Source: Mauremys mutica
Taxonomy: Eukaryota > Chordata > Testudines > Geoemydidae
DNA length: 64,000 nucleotides
Reading direction: 5' to 3'
Assembly: GCF_020497125.1 (NCBI RefSeq)
Contig: NC_059072.1
Location: 72,299,697 to 72,363,696, forward strand
The notes below the pieces were generated by a model, which was not told the origin of the DNA, searched no databases, and saw only the letters and a list, made by a program, of their open reading frames with translations. Below are positions 47,856-60,011 of the stretch, piece after piece. Within the stretch, counting starts at the first letter, position 1, and each line of letters opens with the position of its first letter. Both the position numbers and the translations under genes were made by a program.

Positions 47856-48433
47856 AAGGAGACAGTATTCCCTGTGGTCAAGCTACACCCAGATGTAGTG
47901 AAGAGAGGAAGTCAGTGGCTGCCTCCTGATTCAGAACCATCCAACTCCTCTGCCAGTTAAGTCTGCACATGAGCCTTTCACCAGGGGAGGATTGGGAGTA
48001 GCAACTCCTCTCCTGGTTCAGCCTACACCCCTCCCCTGGAATGTCCCTGTGACATACACTCTCATTCTCCTTATGCTGCCTCCACCAGACTTATGTCAGC
48101 TGAGACTTCCCTTGCACAGGGGAAATTTTCTACTGGCCAATTCTGACTACTTTAAGGCTATGTGTGTGGTGAAAAGTGGCCCTAGTGGACCGGAGAATCT
48201 GGCCTGCAGAGAGAGAGATCCCTTGACTCCTGTTACAAGAGATGTCTGTGTACATATAAATAGTTAATAGGCAACGTACCAGTAGAGGATGCTCTACATT
48301 ATGTTGCCAAGTTCCTGGATTTTGTAGGACCAATAAAACTTGTTGTTATGCACAGCAAATGGCTTCCTTTGTCCAGGTTTTTACATAGCTCTTAACGACT
48401 TCCAGTTCTGTGCTTTACTAGCAATACCATCCA
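47856..48433. other. No gene seen
   Basis: Unique sequence. A 91-codon frame at 47992-48267 has no recognised domain. Confidence 0.55.
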
Positions 48434-48538
48434 GCTGAAGTTTTCAAAGACACTTTGGGGAATTGAATGTCCAGTTTCCCATTACAATTAATGGGATTTG
48501 GGTGACCAAAGCCCCTAGGCAGCTTTGAAAATCTCAGC
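48434..48538. repeat. Palindromic-family copy, best preserved
   Basis: GCTGAAGTTTTCAAAG on the left pairs with CTTTGAAAATCTCAGC on the right, and CCCATTACAATTAATGGG forms the centre near 48487. The whole 105 bp can fold into one long imperfect hairpin. No coding capacity and no clear duplication. Confidence 0.7.
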
Positions 48539-49019
48539 TTCCTTCTTCTTGAAATTGTAAGTGCTTTGAAATCTTCGAGAGAAAAGCATGAAGTTGTTCT
48601 TAAAGAACTGATATTAATTCCATAGGCACTGGCTTTTCACCTGTAAAGACAGTGGTCCAAACCTGCTTTATTGTACATGAAAGGAAATTTGCTTGATTCA
48701 ACTAAAATTGATGAACATGTGTCCAAAATTCAGTGTGTTTGGTGATCTCTGCACTTGCATGTCATTGCTCAATAAGAAATTAATTTAAAAATCCCAGAAT
48801 ATTATTGGTTGCTGTTCAGCAGGAATCCCAGAAATCTGATTCCCATGGAAAAACATGGAATTTGCATTTTTACATAGAATCTTTAGTCTTTACATTTTGT
48901 GAAAAAATAAAAACATATATTAACTATTAACTAAATTTTATTGAAAGTACCAGTGTCACTTATTCAATGTGCACAACTTCCCCCTCTTATGGTTGATTTT
49001 TGAATACACTTTAAATTGA
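48539..49019. other. No gene seen
   Basis: AT-rich unique sequence. Confidence 0.6.
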
Positions 49020-49328
49020 CATTGGAACCCCATTTATCTGATTTAATTTGGACCAGGACCAGATCGGATAATCGAATTGGGATAACCAGGAGAATTGGCA
49101 AAAAACTTCCTTTCCCTATTTTCAGATGGAAGGTGTGTGTGGGGAGTGGGGGGTCGGTGCTTGGGCCATCAGTCCTGCATGGAAGGGCTCAAGTGGTCAG
49201 CCTCACATGGCCCTGACAACCGGAGCCCCAGCTGCCCAGGGCTCTGCTGCTGTCAGCCCTGAGTGGCTGGTGGTTTGGGTAATATGGAGAACTGGATGGT
49301 GGAGGCTCAGATAAATGGGGTTCCACTG
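49020..49328. mobile_element. pogo/Tigger-like MITE
   Basis: Left end CATTGGAACCCCATTTATCT, inverse of the right end CAGTGGAACCCCATTTATCT: 20-bp terminal repeats with one mismatch, of the CAGTRGAACC type seen in pogo/Tigger elements. The right end is followed by TA as expected, but the left TA has been lost (GA). The element is 309 bp with a GC-rich centre and no transposase. Confidence 0.75.
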
Positions 49329-49330
49329 TA

Positions 49331-49789
49331 TATCAATAAAAATTATGTTCAACTGATACCTATATATATTGTGGCTAGTGAAACTAGATTTCAATGTTTC
49401 ATTTTAATCATGGAACAACACAGATTTTTATGGGGGGGGTTTAATCAGAGAATTTTGGGGGTTTTTTCACCTGTTTTTTTTCCTGCTGTTCAGAAACTAT
49501 TTTTTTTAAATGTCTTACAATGTGGCTGAATTTGGTACTCATAAAAGCATATAAAGGCAGACATAATAGCTTCCTCTACCAGCTGGAGGTACCCTCCAAA
49601 CACTTAGGGAACACTTTGATGCACTAAGTGATTGCTTGTTCTTCTGAACTCATTAAAGCCAGCCTGATGGGGACAAACATACATTAGAGACTAGGATGAC
49701 TAGAGACTACTTGTGGTCTGAGTCTGGATTTGACCCTCAGTCATGCTAGTATAGTACATATATCCACCTAGGGTTTCTATATAAAAATA
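49331..49789. other. No gene seen
   Basis: AT-rich sequence with short G and T runs (49431-49510). Nothing recognisable. Confidence 0.6.
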
Positions 49790-49799
49790 TTGCTCAGGC

Positions 49800-51575
49800 A
49801 TGCAGGAGTGAAATCAGGAAGGCCAAATCACACTTGGAGTTGCAGCTAGCAAGAGATGTTAAGAGTAACAAGAAGGGTTTCTTCAGGTATGTTAGCAACA
49901 AGAAGAAAGTCAAGGAAAGTGTGGGCCCCTTACTGAATGAGGGAGGCAACCTAGTGACAGAGGATGTGGAAAAAGCTAATGTACTCAATGCCTTTTTTGC
50001 CTGTGTCTTCATGAACAAGGTCAGCTCCCAGACTACTGCACTGGGCAGCACAGCATGGGGAGGAGATGACCAGCCCTCTCTGGAGAAAGAAGTGGTTCAG
50101 GACTATTTAGAAAAGCTGGACGAGCACAAGTCCATTGGGCCGGATATGCTGCATCCAAGGGTGCTAAAGGAGTTAGTGGATGTGATTGCAGAGCCATTGG
50201 CCATTATCTTTGAAAACTCATGGCAATCAGGGGAGGTCCCGGATGACTGGAAAAAGGCTAATGTAGTGCCCATCTTTTAAAAAGGGAAGAAGGAGGATCT
50301 GGAGAACTACAGGCCAGTCAGCCTCACCTCAGTCCCTGGAAAAATCATGGAGCAGGTCCTCAAGGAATCAATTCTAAAGCACTTAGAGGAGAGGAAAGTG
50401 ATCAGGAACAGTCAGCATGGATTCACCAAGGGCAAGTCATGCCTGACTAACCTAATTGCCTTCTATGATGAGATAACTGGCTCTGTGGATGAGGGGAAAA
50501 TAGTGGATGTGTTATTCCTTGACTTTAGCAAAACTTTTGATATGGTCTCCCACAGTATTCTTGTATGGGCAACCTGCGGCTCCCGGCTCACCAGGGTAAG
50601 CACCCTGGCGGGCTGGCCCGGTTTGTTTATCTGCCGCGTCGGCAAGTTCGGCCGATCGCGGCTCCCACTGGCCGCGGTTCGCGGTCCCAGGCCAGTGCGG
50701 GAGGCAGGAAGCGGCGCGAGCCAAGGGATGTTCTGGCCGCGGCTTCCTGCCTCCCGCATTGGCAGATAAACAAACCGGGCCGGCCCGCCAGGGTGCTTAC
50801 CCTGGCGAGCCGGGAGCCGCAGGTTGCCGACCCCTGATCTGGAGGATGGGGTGGACTGCACCATCAGCAAGTTTGCAGATGACACTAAACTGGGAGGAGT
50901 GGTAGATACGCTGGAGGGTAGGGACAGGATACAGAGGGACCTAGACAAATTAGAGGATTGGGCCAAAAGAAATGTGATGAGGGACCAAGTGGCTAGGCAG
51001 CAGTTCTGCAGAAAATAATCTAGAGGTTACAGTGGATGGGAAGCTGGATATCAGTCAACAGTGTGCCCAAGAAGGCTAACGGCATTTTGGGCTGTATAAG
51101 TAGGGGCATTGCCAGTAGATGAAGGGACGTGATCATTCCCCTCTATTTGACATTGGTGAGGCCTCATCTGGAGTACTGTGTCCTGTTTTGGGCCCCACAC
51201 TACAAGAAGGATGTGGAAAAATTGGAAAGAGTCCAGCGGAGGGTAACAAAAATGATTAGGGGGCTGGAGCACATGACTTATGAGGAGAGGCTGAGGGAAC
51301 TGAGATTGTTTAGTCTGCAGAAGAAAAGAATGAGGGGGGATTTGATAGCTGCTTTCTACTACCTGAAAGGGGGTTCCAAAGAGGATGGATCTAAACTGTT
51401 CTCAGTGGTACCAGATGACAGAACAAGGAGTAATGGTCTCAACTTGCTGTGGTTTAGGTTGGATATTAGAAAAAACTTTTTCACTAGGAATGGGTTACCT
51501 AGGGAGGTGGTGGAATCTCCTTCCTTAGAGGTTTTTAAGGTCCGGCTTGATGAAGCCCTGGCTAGGATGATTTAG
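49800..51575 (+). pseudogene. CR1 ORF2 reverse transcriptase, broken
   Basis: Frame 49834-50280 holds the linker before the RT domain (SIGPDMLHPRVLKELVD, GEVPDDWKKANVVPIF). A TAA at 50278-50280 interrupts it. The next part continues with [38 protein letters not shown] and [11 protein letters not shown], palm motif A with its catalytic aspartate. The fold-back insertion follows, then [12 protein letters not shown] with the intact FADD motif near 50866. The rest is frame-shifted and ends in [12 protein letters not shown] and [14 protein letters not shown]. The endonuclease is absent. A dead retrotransposon polymerase. Confidence 0.9.
50560..50836. mobile_element. GC-rich hAT-related fold-back insertion
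   Basis: Arms 50569-50635 and 50761-50827 are inverted copies, 67 bp each with only two mismatches. The right end reads CAGGTTGCCGACCCCTG, the inverse of CAGGGGTCGGCAACCTG, matching the terminus of the hAT MITE at 31072-31389. The left outermost bases are missing (TATGGGCAACC), and there is no 8-bp duplication, so insertion was followed by loss of adjoining CR1 sequence. The centre is GC-rich with GGCCGCGG words. Confidence 0.85.
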
Positions 51576-51667
51576 TTGGTGATTGGTCCTGCTTTGAGCA
51601 GGGGATTGGACTAGATGACCTCCTGAGGTCCCTTCCAAGCAGATATTTTGATTCTGTGATTCTATGT

Positions 51668-53541
51668 CAGTGTTTGTTTGTTTTTATAAAGCAGTGCTAT
51701 AATTTTTAAACCTTCCAGGAGTTCATCCTACTTTACCATGAGCCACCTATAGCTTCAAGATCACTAAATCAACATCTGCAAAAGCAGTACTACCTCTTGA
51801 GATACTACTTTTTGGAGTGCTCCAGGTACTTCTAGACAATGTACTATTGTGATACTCATGGAATCAGCAGCCCAAGGTAGGATGGGCAGATGCTTTAAAA
51901 TAATAGAGGGTATAAAATTTGGGGGGCTTAATGTAGAAGTCAGACATTTGTTTCTAATCCACAATTAAAAGGTGAGTAGCAGGTCAGTCACAACATTGCC
52001 ATGCTGGTTAAAATCCAGTCAGGCAATAGTCATATGAGAATTCAGATAAAAATCTCTCATATGGTTTACTTTGTTATGCTTACAGTTAATATCTAAAAGT
52101 TATGTTGTACATTGCAGTAGCACTTATAGGCAGTAGGGGTCCCGTTGTTCTAGGTTTTGGGTAAGATAATGGTTCTTTGTTTTTTTGTTTTTTGTTTTTG
52201 TTTTTTTGGAAAATTCATTCAAGAAATGGGCTGTACCGCCAACGTTTTGGCACAACAGCCTTTGTGGGGGCTTGAATACATTGCCTCAACTCGGATAAAA
52301 TTGCTACCGCATATTGGGTGTGTGTGATTTGAATAGCTAGAACAAGTTGTGGAATGCAGAATTTTTCTGTGTATAGCTGTTGAGAAATTGCACAGCTTTC
52401 TTTTTAAGGGACCAGTGGATCCCCAGTCTTCACCCAGTACAGGCCAATTCAGAAAAATAATTAGTATGTGCAGTCATTTTCTTTATTAGAGAGCCAGATG
52501 GGCTGCCTCTCAGACCTATATTGTGGAGAAAAGACAGCACGTTTCCCAGGACCAAGCCAAGTGTTGTGAAATAAATGCAGTATGTAAAGGATGTGACAGT
52601 GAGCTCAGCAGGATGTCAAGAGATATGGATATGGTAATTTCTGCGTTATTATTTGTTATGAATTTCAAAGACCGTAGACTGGACTCCAGAGCAGTTTATT
52701 AGCTGGGTTCAGTGAATCACCTCTGCCCTTGTTTACTGGTATAACTGAGCAAAGAGGGAATCATACTGTAATTCAAGGAATTATAGAGAATTCATTACAG
52801 GGAGTGTTTGCACCATATAGCCAGTTGCTAAATGATATAAACATTAAAAGGCAAGACCCCACTTATGCTTTTGGAATGGGTAGAACCTCTGTATCTAAGT
52901 GAAAAATAATGTTACCCTATTTGAAAGCATTATCCAAGAGGGTATTGTTGATTCATGTACACTTTAAGAAAAGCATATCATCATTACCAGCCTCTGCAGG
53001 CTGATAATTTTCTTCCCTTCCACCCCCCATGTTTGTTTTTTCCCCCTGTGCTGATCTCTGATTGTACTATTGGCTTTTTCATCCCCCAGATGGCAGTGCT
53101 GCATTCCTAAATTATAATGCTCAGTAGCTCTTGGAGAGGAGTGTGTGTAGTCTCTGCTGGTGTATGTGCCGTGTTTCTTCGTTTCAGGGAAAATATGCTA
53201 CAATTCTCATGTAACAAGACTTTTGTAATGAGGAACAAATAGCTCATTCCAATCTAACACAGAAGCCATCTCCTACCGGAGGCATGTGCAAGATCATAGC
53301 CAATTATAATAAATAGGTCCTTTGAATGTGATCAGATGTTAGAATTTACCTTGAACTTTATTTTAAACATTTATTTGGTTAGGATTTGAAACGGTCTCCC
53401 ACATGAAAAAGGCCAAATAGGAAGAGGAAAAGATGTGTTCATTTTGGGCAAGAAGTCCTTCACTGAGGGTCCAGTCCTGCTTTCATTTAAGTCAGTGGAA
53501 AAACTCTCATTAATTTCTTTGAGATAGGATGGGACCTTAAG
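51668..53541. other. No gene seen
   Basis: Unique sequence. A T-rich simple repeat lies at 52175-52208. Confidence 0.6.
52175..52208. repeat. T-rich (GT6-7)n simple repeat
   Basis: Runs of five to seven T separated by single G residues. Simple repeat only. Confidence 0.8.
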
Positions 53542-53735
53542 AGAAACAGTGTTGCTCAGTGGGTAGAGCTCCTCATTGGGACTGGGAAGACCTTAGTTCT
53601 TTTCCAGTTCTGCCACTAGCCTGCTTTTCTGTGCCTCAATTTATTATTTTGCTAAGTGCTTTCAGATTTATGGATGAAAGATGCAATATACAAATTAAGT
53701 ATTTATTATGAGTAATTAGTATTATTTTATTAGGG
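53542..53735 (+). mobile_element. MIR/CORE-SINE copy
   Basis: A tRNA-like head (GCTCAGTGGGTAGAGCTC, A-box-like) is followed by ACTGGGAAGACCTTAGTTC, CAGTTCTGCCACTAGCC, TCTGTGCCTCAATTT and a tail with ATTTATGGATGAAAGATGC. This is the order of the MIR/CORE-SINE consensus, and it is the fullest MIR copy in the window. Confidence 0.75.
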
Positions 53736-56700
53736 TGTAAACCAGTTCTCATAATCTTGAGTGGGAGTAATACTGGGCTGTGAGTGGACAATCGCTGACA
53801 CTACACACTCAGCGGGACAATTATATCCTATACGCAATGACTACAAATAACAGATGCAAATTATAGGTGAATGGAGACCACCTGGGAAATCATAACAACC
53901 AAATCCTAAAACTTCCCATCACTTCCAAGCCAAATCACATACACAATATTTCTTTACCAGACAAAAATAAATGACTTAAATAAGGAGAGACACTTGCCTA
54001 ATAGAAGTTTTGGAGAACATGTGGACCACAGTGAGAGCTTACCCCCCTAGTTCCAGTTCTTAGATGGAATGAGGCGCACTCAACATATCCCGTGCAGGGG
54101 ATGGCAGAGAACAGTCTGGGGTGAACAGCTGTTATGGCTGGGAGAACTTCAGTAGGGTGTGATAACCCCCCTTAAAAGGGTTAGAACACTCTTTTCTGTT
54201 CTGTTTAGATTGGGGAGGGAGGACCTGCCCAAGTAGCAGTCGAAGTGGGTTTCCTAAGCTCTTGCCTCTCAGTGCAGCCTCTTAAGTTGTTTGTGTTTTT
54301 TCTTTTTGGGTGGGAGTCACTTCACTTCCTGTGTTTTGGTTTGGTTCAAGAGCTCGCCTGCAGCCGTGCCTCTTTCTGATGAGGCAGAAAATCATACTAG
54401 GCTACATCACAAAGAGCAGGATTGTGCCTTACTCTATGCTCCACGTAGAGTAATGAGGCTTATAAAATAGCCCTTATTCCCCTGCCTGGGCTACCTGCTT
54501 TGAGGGCTATGGTGCAATGAGGAGAGCAATCTTATGGGGCTGCTACTCTGCTTTCTGTGCAGCTGGGCACGGAATGAAAGGTCAAGGGTGGTAAGTGCGT
54601 GGAGCCTTGACTCTACCCTGTCTCCCCCTGTGCCAACCAGCTGGCCAATGTGGCCAAGGCATCAGAGAGGGGAAAATGAGCTGCTGCTGATACAGGGCTG
54701 GTTCCGATTACTTCCTGCTGGAGCAAGGGAGGAGGGAAACCAGGAACTGAATTGAGACAGTCTGAATAATGGTTTTGTCCCTTATTTGTTCTGGGGACAG
54801 TGCAACTCTCTGCTGCTCTTTACTCAAGGTTAGTGGTGAATCTAACCAAGAAGATTGGGATAATAGGATAAGAGAAATATAGATTTGGTTTGGCCCAGAT
54901 ACTCTTATTGCTAATAGTTCTTAAATCACATATCCTGTCCTCAGTCTCCTCACAACCTGAACAGGAGCATTCTCCCTACATTCCTACCTGAGAAATCCTT
55001 CTCGAAGAAGGAAAATGTCTCCAGTCCCTCCTCTCTCTCTTTAATTCACCCCACCTCAGCATCCCTGTTGTACCTAGCGTTACAAACCCTTATTCCCATG
55101 ACCATCCCCTCTGGAGTGCACCTCTGTATTTAATCTAGGCAGAGCTAATCCATGCTTCCTAAAATGAAGAGATAATCATACAGTCTCAGCTCTGCTGCAG
55201 CATGGAATTTCTCTTCTCAGCTCTTCTACATGTTCAGAAGCATGGGGGGAAAATACAAGCAATAATTTCTTTTAGCTTTTTGATTAAGAGTACTCAGCCC
55301 TCCAGTCGACTGACAAGTCCAAGACCTCCTTGTCACTCTTGTGCAATAGCTCAACAAATAAGCATAGTTGTTAATAAAAAGCAAAACCAGCTATGATATT
55401 TCAGACAGAGGGGAAGCAAGCTGTCCTTCAAAATGATGCCTGGGTGTAACACACTGTTTTCTCAACCTAAAGCCCTTTCTTCTCTAAACATATTACTAAA
55501 GATGGAAAAGAAATTATTTAGTATGGTTAGTGTTCAAGAGCTGAATTAATTAGATCTTTAAATTACTTTTATTTTTCACTTAAATCTACCTACATTGGGA
55601 AGCTGGAGGGGGGATTCTGCCATTTAAAGACACATCTGTTCATCACAGGAATCTGATTTCAGCTGTCACCAATTCACCTGAAATGATTATGTGGGAAACG
55701 AAGCTTATCAACTCCAGTTTTCCATTTCTAGTGATTATAGCAACTTGCAATTCTGATATTCTTTGTTGCCTGCAGAATGTGGCAGGCTGAAACACACTAA
55801 TGATTTATTTTTTAAATAATCAGATTGCTCAGTTCTAAAGAAAAGCAACACAAAATAAAAGCAACATTTATGTTGCTTGTGCATTATAGATTCTTGCACA
55901 TCTATCATAAAAATATGCAGTTCTTTGGAATAAGAGTTGGTTGTCAATGTGTTTTCAAGTAAGCTGCTATGAATTTACCCATAGCTAAGACATAATTTGG
56001 AAAAATGAAAATATTCAAGGATTACTCAATATAAAGATGATTTATTTCCAATATGACATACAAAGCCCTTTCTCTCTCTAAAGTAGAAATAATCAAGTTT
56101 GTATCACACTTGGAAAATATTCCATTGTAAATTTTGAAGTGGCTTTGAGTCTTTCCTTTAAATGAACTGAATAGATGAATTCAACATAACACTTAGAGAT
56201 GATGTCTGCTTTGTTTCAAATATTTTAATTGGAGGATAAAAAGGTACAATATACACTTGATATAACAGAACATATTATACCTTAGCCTGCAGAAAATGGA
56301 TACATTGTATACTGCAAATTAGTACCGTTCAAAATAGAGATCATTAAAAGATTCAAGATGTGACAAAACCATCCACCTCAGCCTGTCAGTGGCTTTACTT
56401 TATTCTTTGGTAGTCCTATATGCTACATTTATAAGGAATAATGTTTAAAAATCATTTTTCTAATTGAGTGCCACCCAGAAGGATCAATAATAAATCTACC
56501 TACTTTTGGGAGAGAGGGAAGACCATGGCTCCTCCTCGTCTGTTTAAATGAGAAGGAGACCTCCACCTCTTCTCCCTTTGTACCTTTTCTCTCAGTTCTG
56601 TGTAAACTGTTCTTCCCACAGCATCTCCTCTTGGATTAGTGTTGTGAGATTTCCCACTTATGTTTCGATCTACTTCAGCCATTGTTTATTATTCAGCTGG

Positions 56701-57589
56701 ATGATAAAAATTCATTTTAATTGACACCTGAGCCTGTAATGTCAAATGGTGGAAATAGCAAATCCCTTCTTGTGAACCATTTTGGGTACTGGGTATGTCC
56801 AGAGGTATTCCACCAATGGCAAAAGGCTTCATAAAGCTTTCCATCTGACTCCGATTCTGCAATCCTTACTCATGTTAAGTAGTACCTTATTTTGTGAGTC
56901 ATCCCATTGATTTCAATGGTTTGGCCTGAGTGAGACATCAACGTGCTTAAGGGTAGCAAAATGCAGCCCACTGCAATCATTATCAACCAACATTATCTCC
57001 ACATGTACTTGAATTCAGTCTTATCCAGATAGTGCCAATTTCAATTAATTTTTTTCTTATTATGACCCTTGAGATAGTGAGAAGCATCTATAAAAGAACC
57101 TGATTTTTTTTAAAAAGGTCATCTCTGTCAGTCTAGTGGTGAAGTCCACCATTCAGTAAGACATTTTAATCACTGCTGAGGTAAATGTTGCCAACACACC
57201 TACTGCATATGATCACCGAGGGACAGATTCTGCCATCCTTACAATGAGCTGTGTCTTAAACCTCAAAGTTGACCCATTTAAATTTAGAAGCTAGATTAAT
57301 ATGCAGGGGACGACTCTAGCGGGAACTGTACAGGGCAAGTGGGTTCTGACTCTAGGGTATGATAGAGATGCTGAAAGGACTGGGGTGAGGGGAAAAAAAG
57401 AAAGGAAGGGAAGACTAAAACCAGTTCACTTCTGCTTCACCTAAGGAGCATATATACTTTTGTGCAGTGCTTCAGTAATCATAATCTAATATTCAGTTAA
57501 ATTCTGCTTTGGAGTCCCATACTGGAAAGTGGTCCATACAGTCTGGAGGCACTGGAGTATCACTTCTGCTGTAGGCTTTAATGGGTTTG
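53736..57589. other. No gene seen
   Basis: Mostly unique AT-rich DNA. A GC-richer part at 54,480-54,760 has a 73-codon frame without domain hallmarks. Palindromic-family cores lie near 56905 (CCATTGATTTCAATGG) and 57218. Confidence 0.6.
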
Positions 57590-57706
57590 GCATTAGGCAC
57601 CAGCTAACTCGACACACAGGCAGTCTGTGGTAGAGCCAGGAACTAAACCCATATCTGCTAAGTCTCCGTCCAGTGCCTTAACCACAAGATGATCATTTTC
57701 CTCCAT
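57590..57706 (-). mobile_element. MIR-type SINE fragment
   Basis: TGGTAGAGCCAGGAACTAAA, GTCCAGTGCCTTAACCACAA and flanking words match a reversed MIR head region. Old copy. Confidence 0.6.
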
Positions 57707-58886
57707 TTTTTAGTTAAAGATTAATGAGCTGAACCAGTTCCCATTAAAGTCAGTGGAAAAAAACTCACAATGACTTAACTGGGAGCTGGATCAGACACTG
57801 TTCCTAAACCAGAAACATTTTGTCAGTTGCTCTGGTGTTTTACACCATGCAATTCTTTGTATTTAAAGGAAAGGCGCTCTCCTAACCCTCCCCGCACCCC
57901 CAGAAGATGTGCAAAGATGTTGTTGTTTTGGCGTTGCGCACCAACCAATTTAAGAAGTACATGGGTATCTACTCCTCAGAAATAGCCTAATAAACTTCTA
58001 CCAAACAGCATAAGATATAATGTCTATCAGCCAGATCCTCACTATGATCTTTGCAATACTCCAGATTGACAGTTTCTGGTTAATTGATCCCACTATCACT
58101 TCTCTGTGATGCTGGATAATCATATGCATATAGGCACATTCAGTTGTTTGAAGAATTTATTTCATTGAAGATTTTGTTGCGTGGACATACAACGTGATCC
58201 TTTATCCCAGCGTGATTCAGAAAAACACACAATTAATTTGGTACTGTGTGGTACAGCAAATCCCTCCCATGGAAAGAGGATGACTCCTTCAGAGAAGCAA
58301 ACAAGTTTTGGATGGTGATATCATCAGCTGTTAAATACAGATTGTATTTTCTTTACCAAACTGGAAAGAAAAACAAAGTTTACGGTTCAGATTCACCGAA
58401 GATTCTACAGTGAGAGAGAAATTGTCAAGCCTGGCCTGCAGTGCCTAGGGTGTTTTACCCTAGGCAGGCAGTGGGATTGCTGCACTCTCGAGGTTTTCTA
58501 CCCAGGGGAGAACTTGAAGTAATGGCTGAAGCTCCATGGAGTGGAAGTGGCTAGAGACTGTCATCAGTCCAAGGGAGTAAGAGTTGGTAATTCTCTTACT
58601 TTTTGTGGTTTCGCTCAATGTGTCCTAACTATAAGATCAAAAAGTTGTACAGTCTAGTTCTGCTTCCTTAAATGTTGTGATTTGATTCTCACAAAGGTGG
58701 CTTAGCTTTTCCCTGCTGCACAACTAAACCCATGGGAGTCAGATCCTATCATTGATTTACCTAGATTAGTATTCCTAACCTGAAAAAAAATATATTTTTT
58801 CCAAGTAAGTCTGCTAATATTTCTTGACACGTATCAAAAATTCAAGATTTAGGGGTGATATTTGGACTTTAGTCTTAGTGAAATTC
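57707..58886. other. No gene seen
   Basis: Unique AT-rich DNA with one palindromic-family trace near 57742. Confidence 0.6.
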
Positions 58887-58899
58887 ATAAAACTTTTCA

Positions 58900-59585
58900 A
58901 CGAGGAGTCCCGTGGCACCTTAAAGACTAACAGATTTATTTGGGCATAAGCTTTTGTGAGTAAAAAACCCCCACTTCTTCAGATGCATGGAGTGAAAATT
59001 ACAGATGCAGGCATAAATATACTGACACAAGAAGAGAAGGGAGTTACCCTCCAAGTGGAGAACCAGTGTTGACAGAGCCAGTTCAATCTTGATGTCAATA
59101 CCAAGAGAGGGAAAATTGCTTTTGTAGTGAGCAGGCACTTTCAGTCCCTATTCAAGCCCAAATTAATGGTGTTAAATTTGCAAATGAATTGTAGCTCTGC
59201 AGTTTCTCTTTGTAGTCTCTTTTTGAATTTTTTTTTGCTGAAGTATGGCTACTTTTAAATCTGTTATAGAATGTCCAGGGATATTGAAGTGTTCTCCTAT
59301 GGGCTTTTGTATGTTACCATTCCTGATGTCTGATTTGTGTCCATTTATTCTCTTACATAGAGACTATACATGGCAGAGGGGCATTGCTGGCACATGATGG
59401 CATATATCACATTTATGCCTATAAATGCCACACAATTACATCTGTAATTTTCACTCCCTGCATTTGAAGAAGTAGGGTTTTTTACCCATGAAAGCTTATG
59501 CCCAAACAAATCTGTTAATCTTTAAGGTGCCACCGGACTCATCATTGTTTTTGTGTATACAAACTAACACAGCTACCCCTCTGAT
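58900..59585 (-). mobile_element. Penelope-like retroelement with inverted terminal repeats
   Basis: Bounded by a perfect 13-bp duplication ATAAAACTTTTCA at 58887-58899 and 59586-59598. The left end (58902-59010) and right end (about 59438-59543) are inverted copies of one terminal repeat containing GTGGCACCTTAAAGACTAAC and GCATAAGCTT words, with scattered differences. Between them on the minus strand lies a fragment of the GIY-YIG endonuclease region. The reverse transcriptase is absent. The element was inserted as one 686-bp unit, 5'-truncated, as PLEs often are. Confidence 0.87.
59180..59400 (-). pseudogene. PLE GIY-YIG endonuclease C-terminal fragment
   Basis: Read on the minus strand, one frame gives VIYAIMCQQCPSAMY, the CxxC-containing start of the GIY-YIG region of vertebrate PLEs. 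After a small deletion where the YVG-type motif should lie, another frame gives RINGHKSDIRNGNIQKP, GEHFNIPGHS and DLKVAILQQKK. The catalytic core is thus partly missing. The enzyme would nick DNA for target-primed reverse transcription. This remnant cannot. Confidence 0.75.
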
Positions 59586-59598
59586 ATAAAACTTTTCA

Positions 59599-60003
59599 GT
59601 TTTGTTGTTTAGTATTCTTACAAGTAAACCCATCCATATCATAGAGTTATCTCTTACCTCACTATCTATTCAGTTAAATATCAGTTAACTTTACTGTGAT
59701 AAAGGAGAATACCCAATTCTTAGGATACCTTTCCATCTCTAATGGCTGAATCCTTGTTGTTAGTACTCACCATGGATCTGAGGCAAAGCCTACCACAGTC
59801 AAAGGAAAGATTTCCATTGACTTCAAAGGGCTTTGGATCAGATCCAAAAGAAATATGACAACTTTCATTTTAAGGGAAAAAAGCCTGCTTACAATGCATT
59901 GAATTGGACCAAGGAGGAGAGCTAAAGTCTCTGTCCTTTCCTTTGCTCATTTAAAAGCAGAACCGAGCAGTATTGGTAGAGAGCAACATATATGATAGGG
60001 TGG
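59599..60003. other. No gene seen
   Basis: Unique sequence with one CCATTGACTTCAAAGGG core near 59815. Confidence 0.6.
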
Positions 60004-60011
60004 ACTACTCT

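Larger units (their letters stand above)
49790..51667 (+). mobile_element. CR1 LINE, old copy with insertion
   Basis: The longest CR1 stretch in the window. It covers most of the reverse transcriptase and the whole 3' end (TGGACTAGATGACCTCCTGA then TTCTGTGATTCTATG). A GC-rich fold-back element sits at 50560-50836, in place of about 60-70 codons between motif A and the FADD block. A deletion follows near 50980. It belongs to the same subfamily as the copy starting at 63770. Confidence 0.92.

Noticed and set aside
50463..50966. 167-codon minus frame
   Set aside because: Antisense to the CR1 ORF2 and through the fold-back insertion, so a shadow frame.
53542..53620. Possible tRNA gene from the GCTCAGTGGGTAGAGC head
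   Set aside because: The sequence continues as MIR/CORE-SINE and has no full cloverleaf or acceptor stem. The same reasoning applies to the SINE head at 9660-9708.
54534..54755. 73-codon frame starting MGLLLCFLCSW, resembling a signal peptide
   Set aside because: The hydrophobic start is short, the remainder has no domain, and there is no transcription or splice context.
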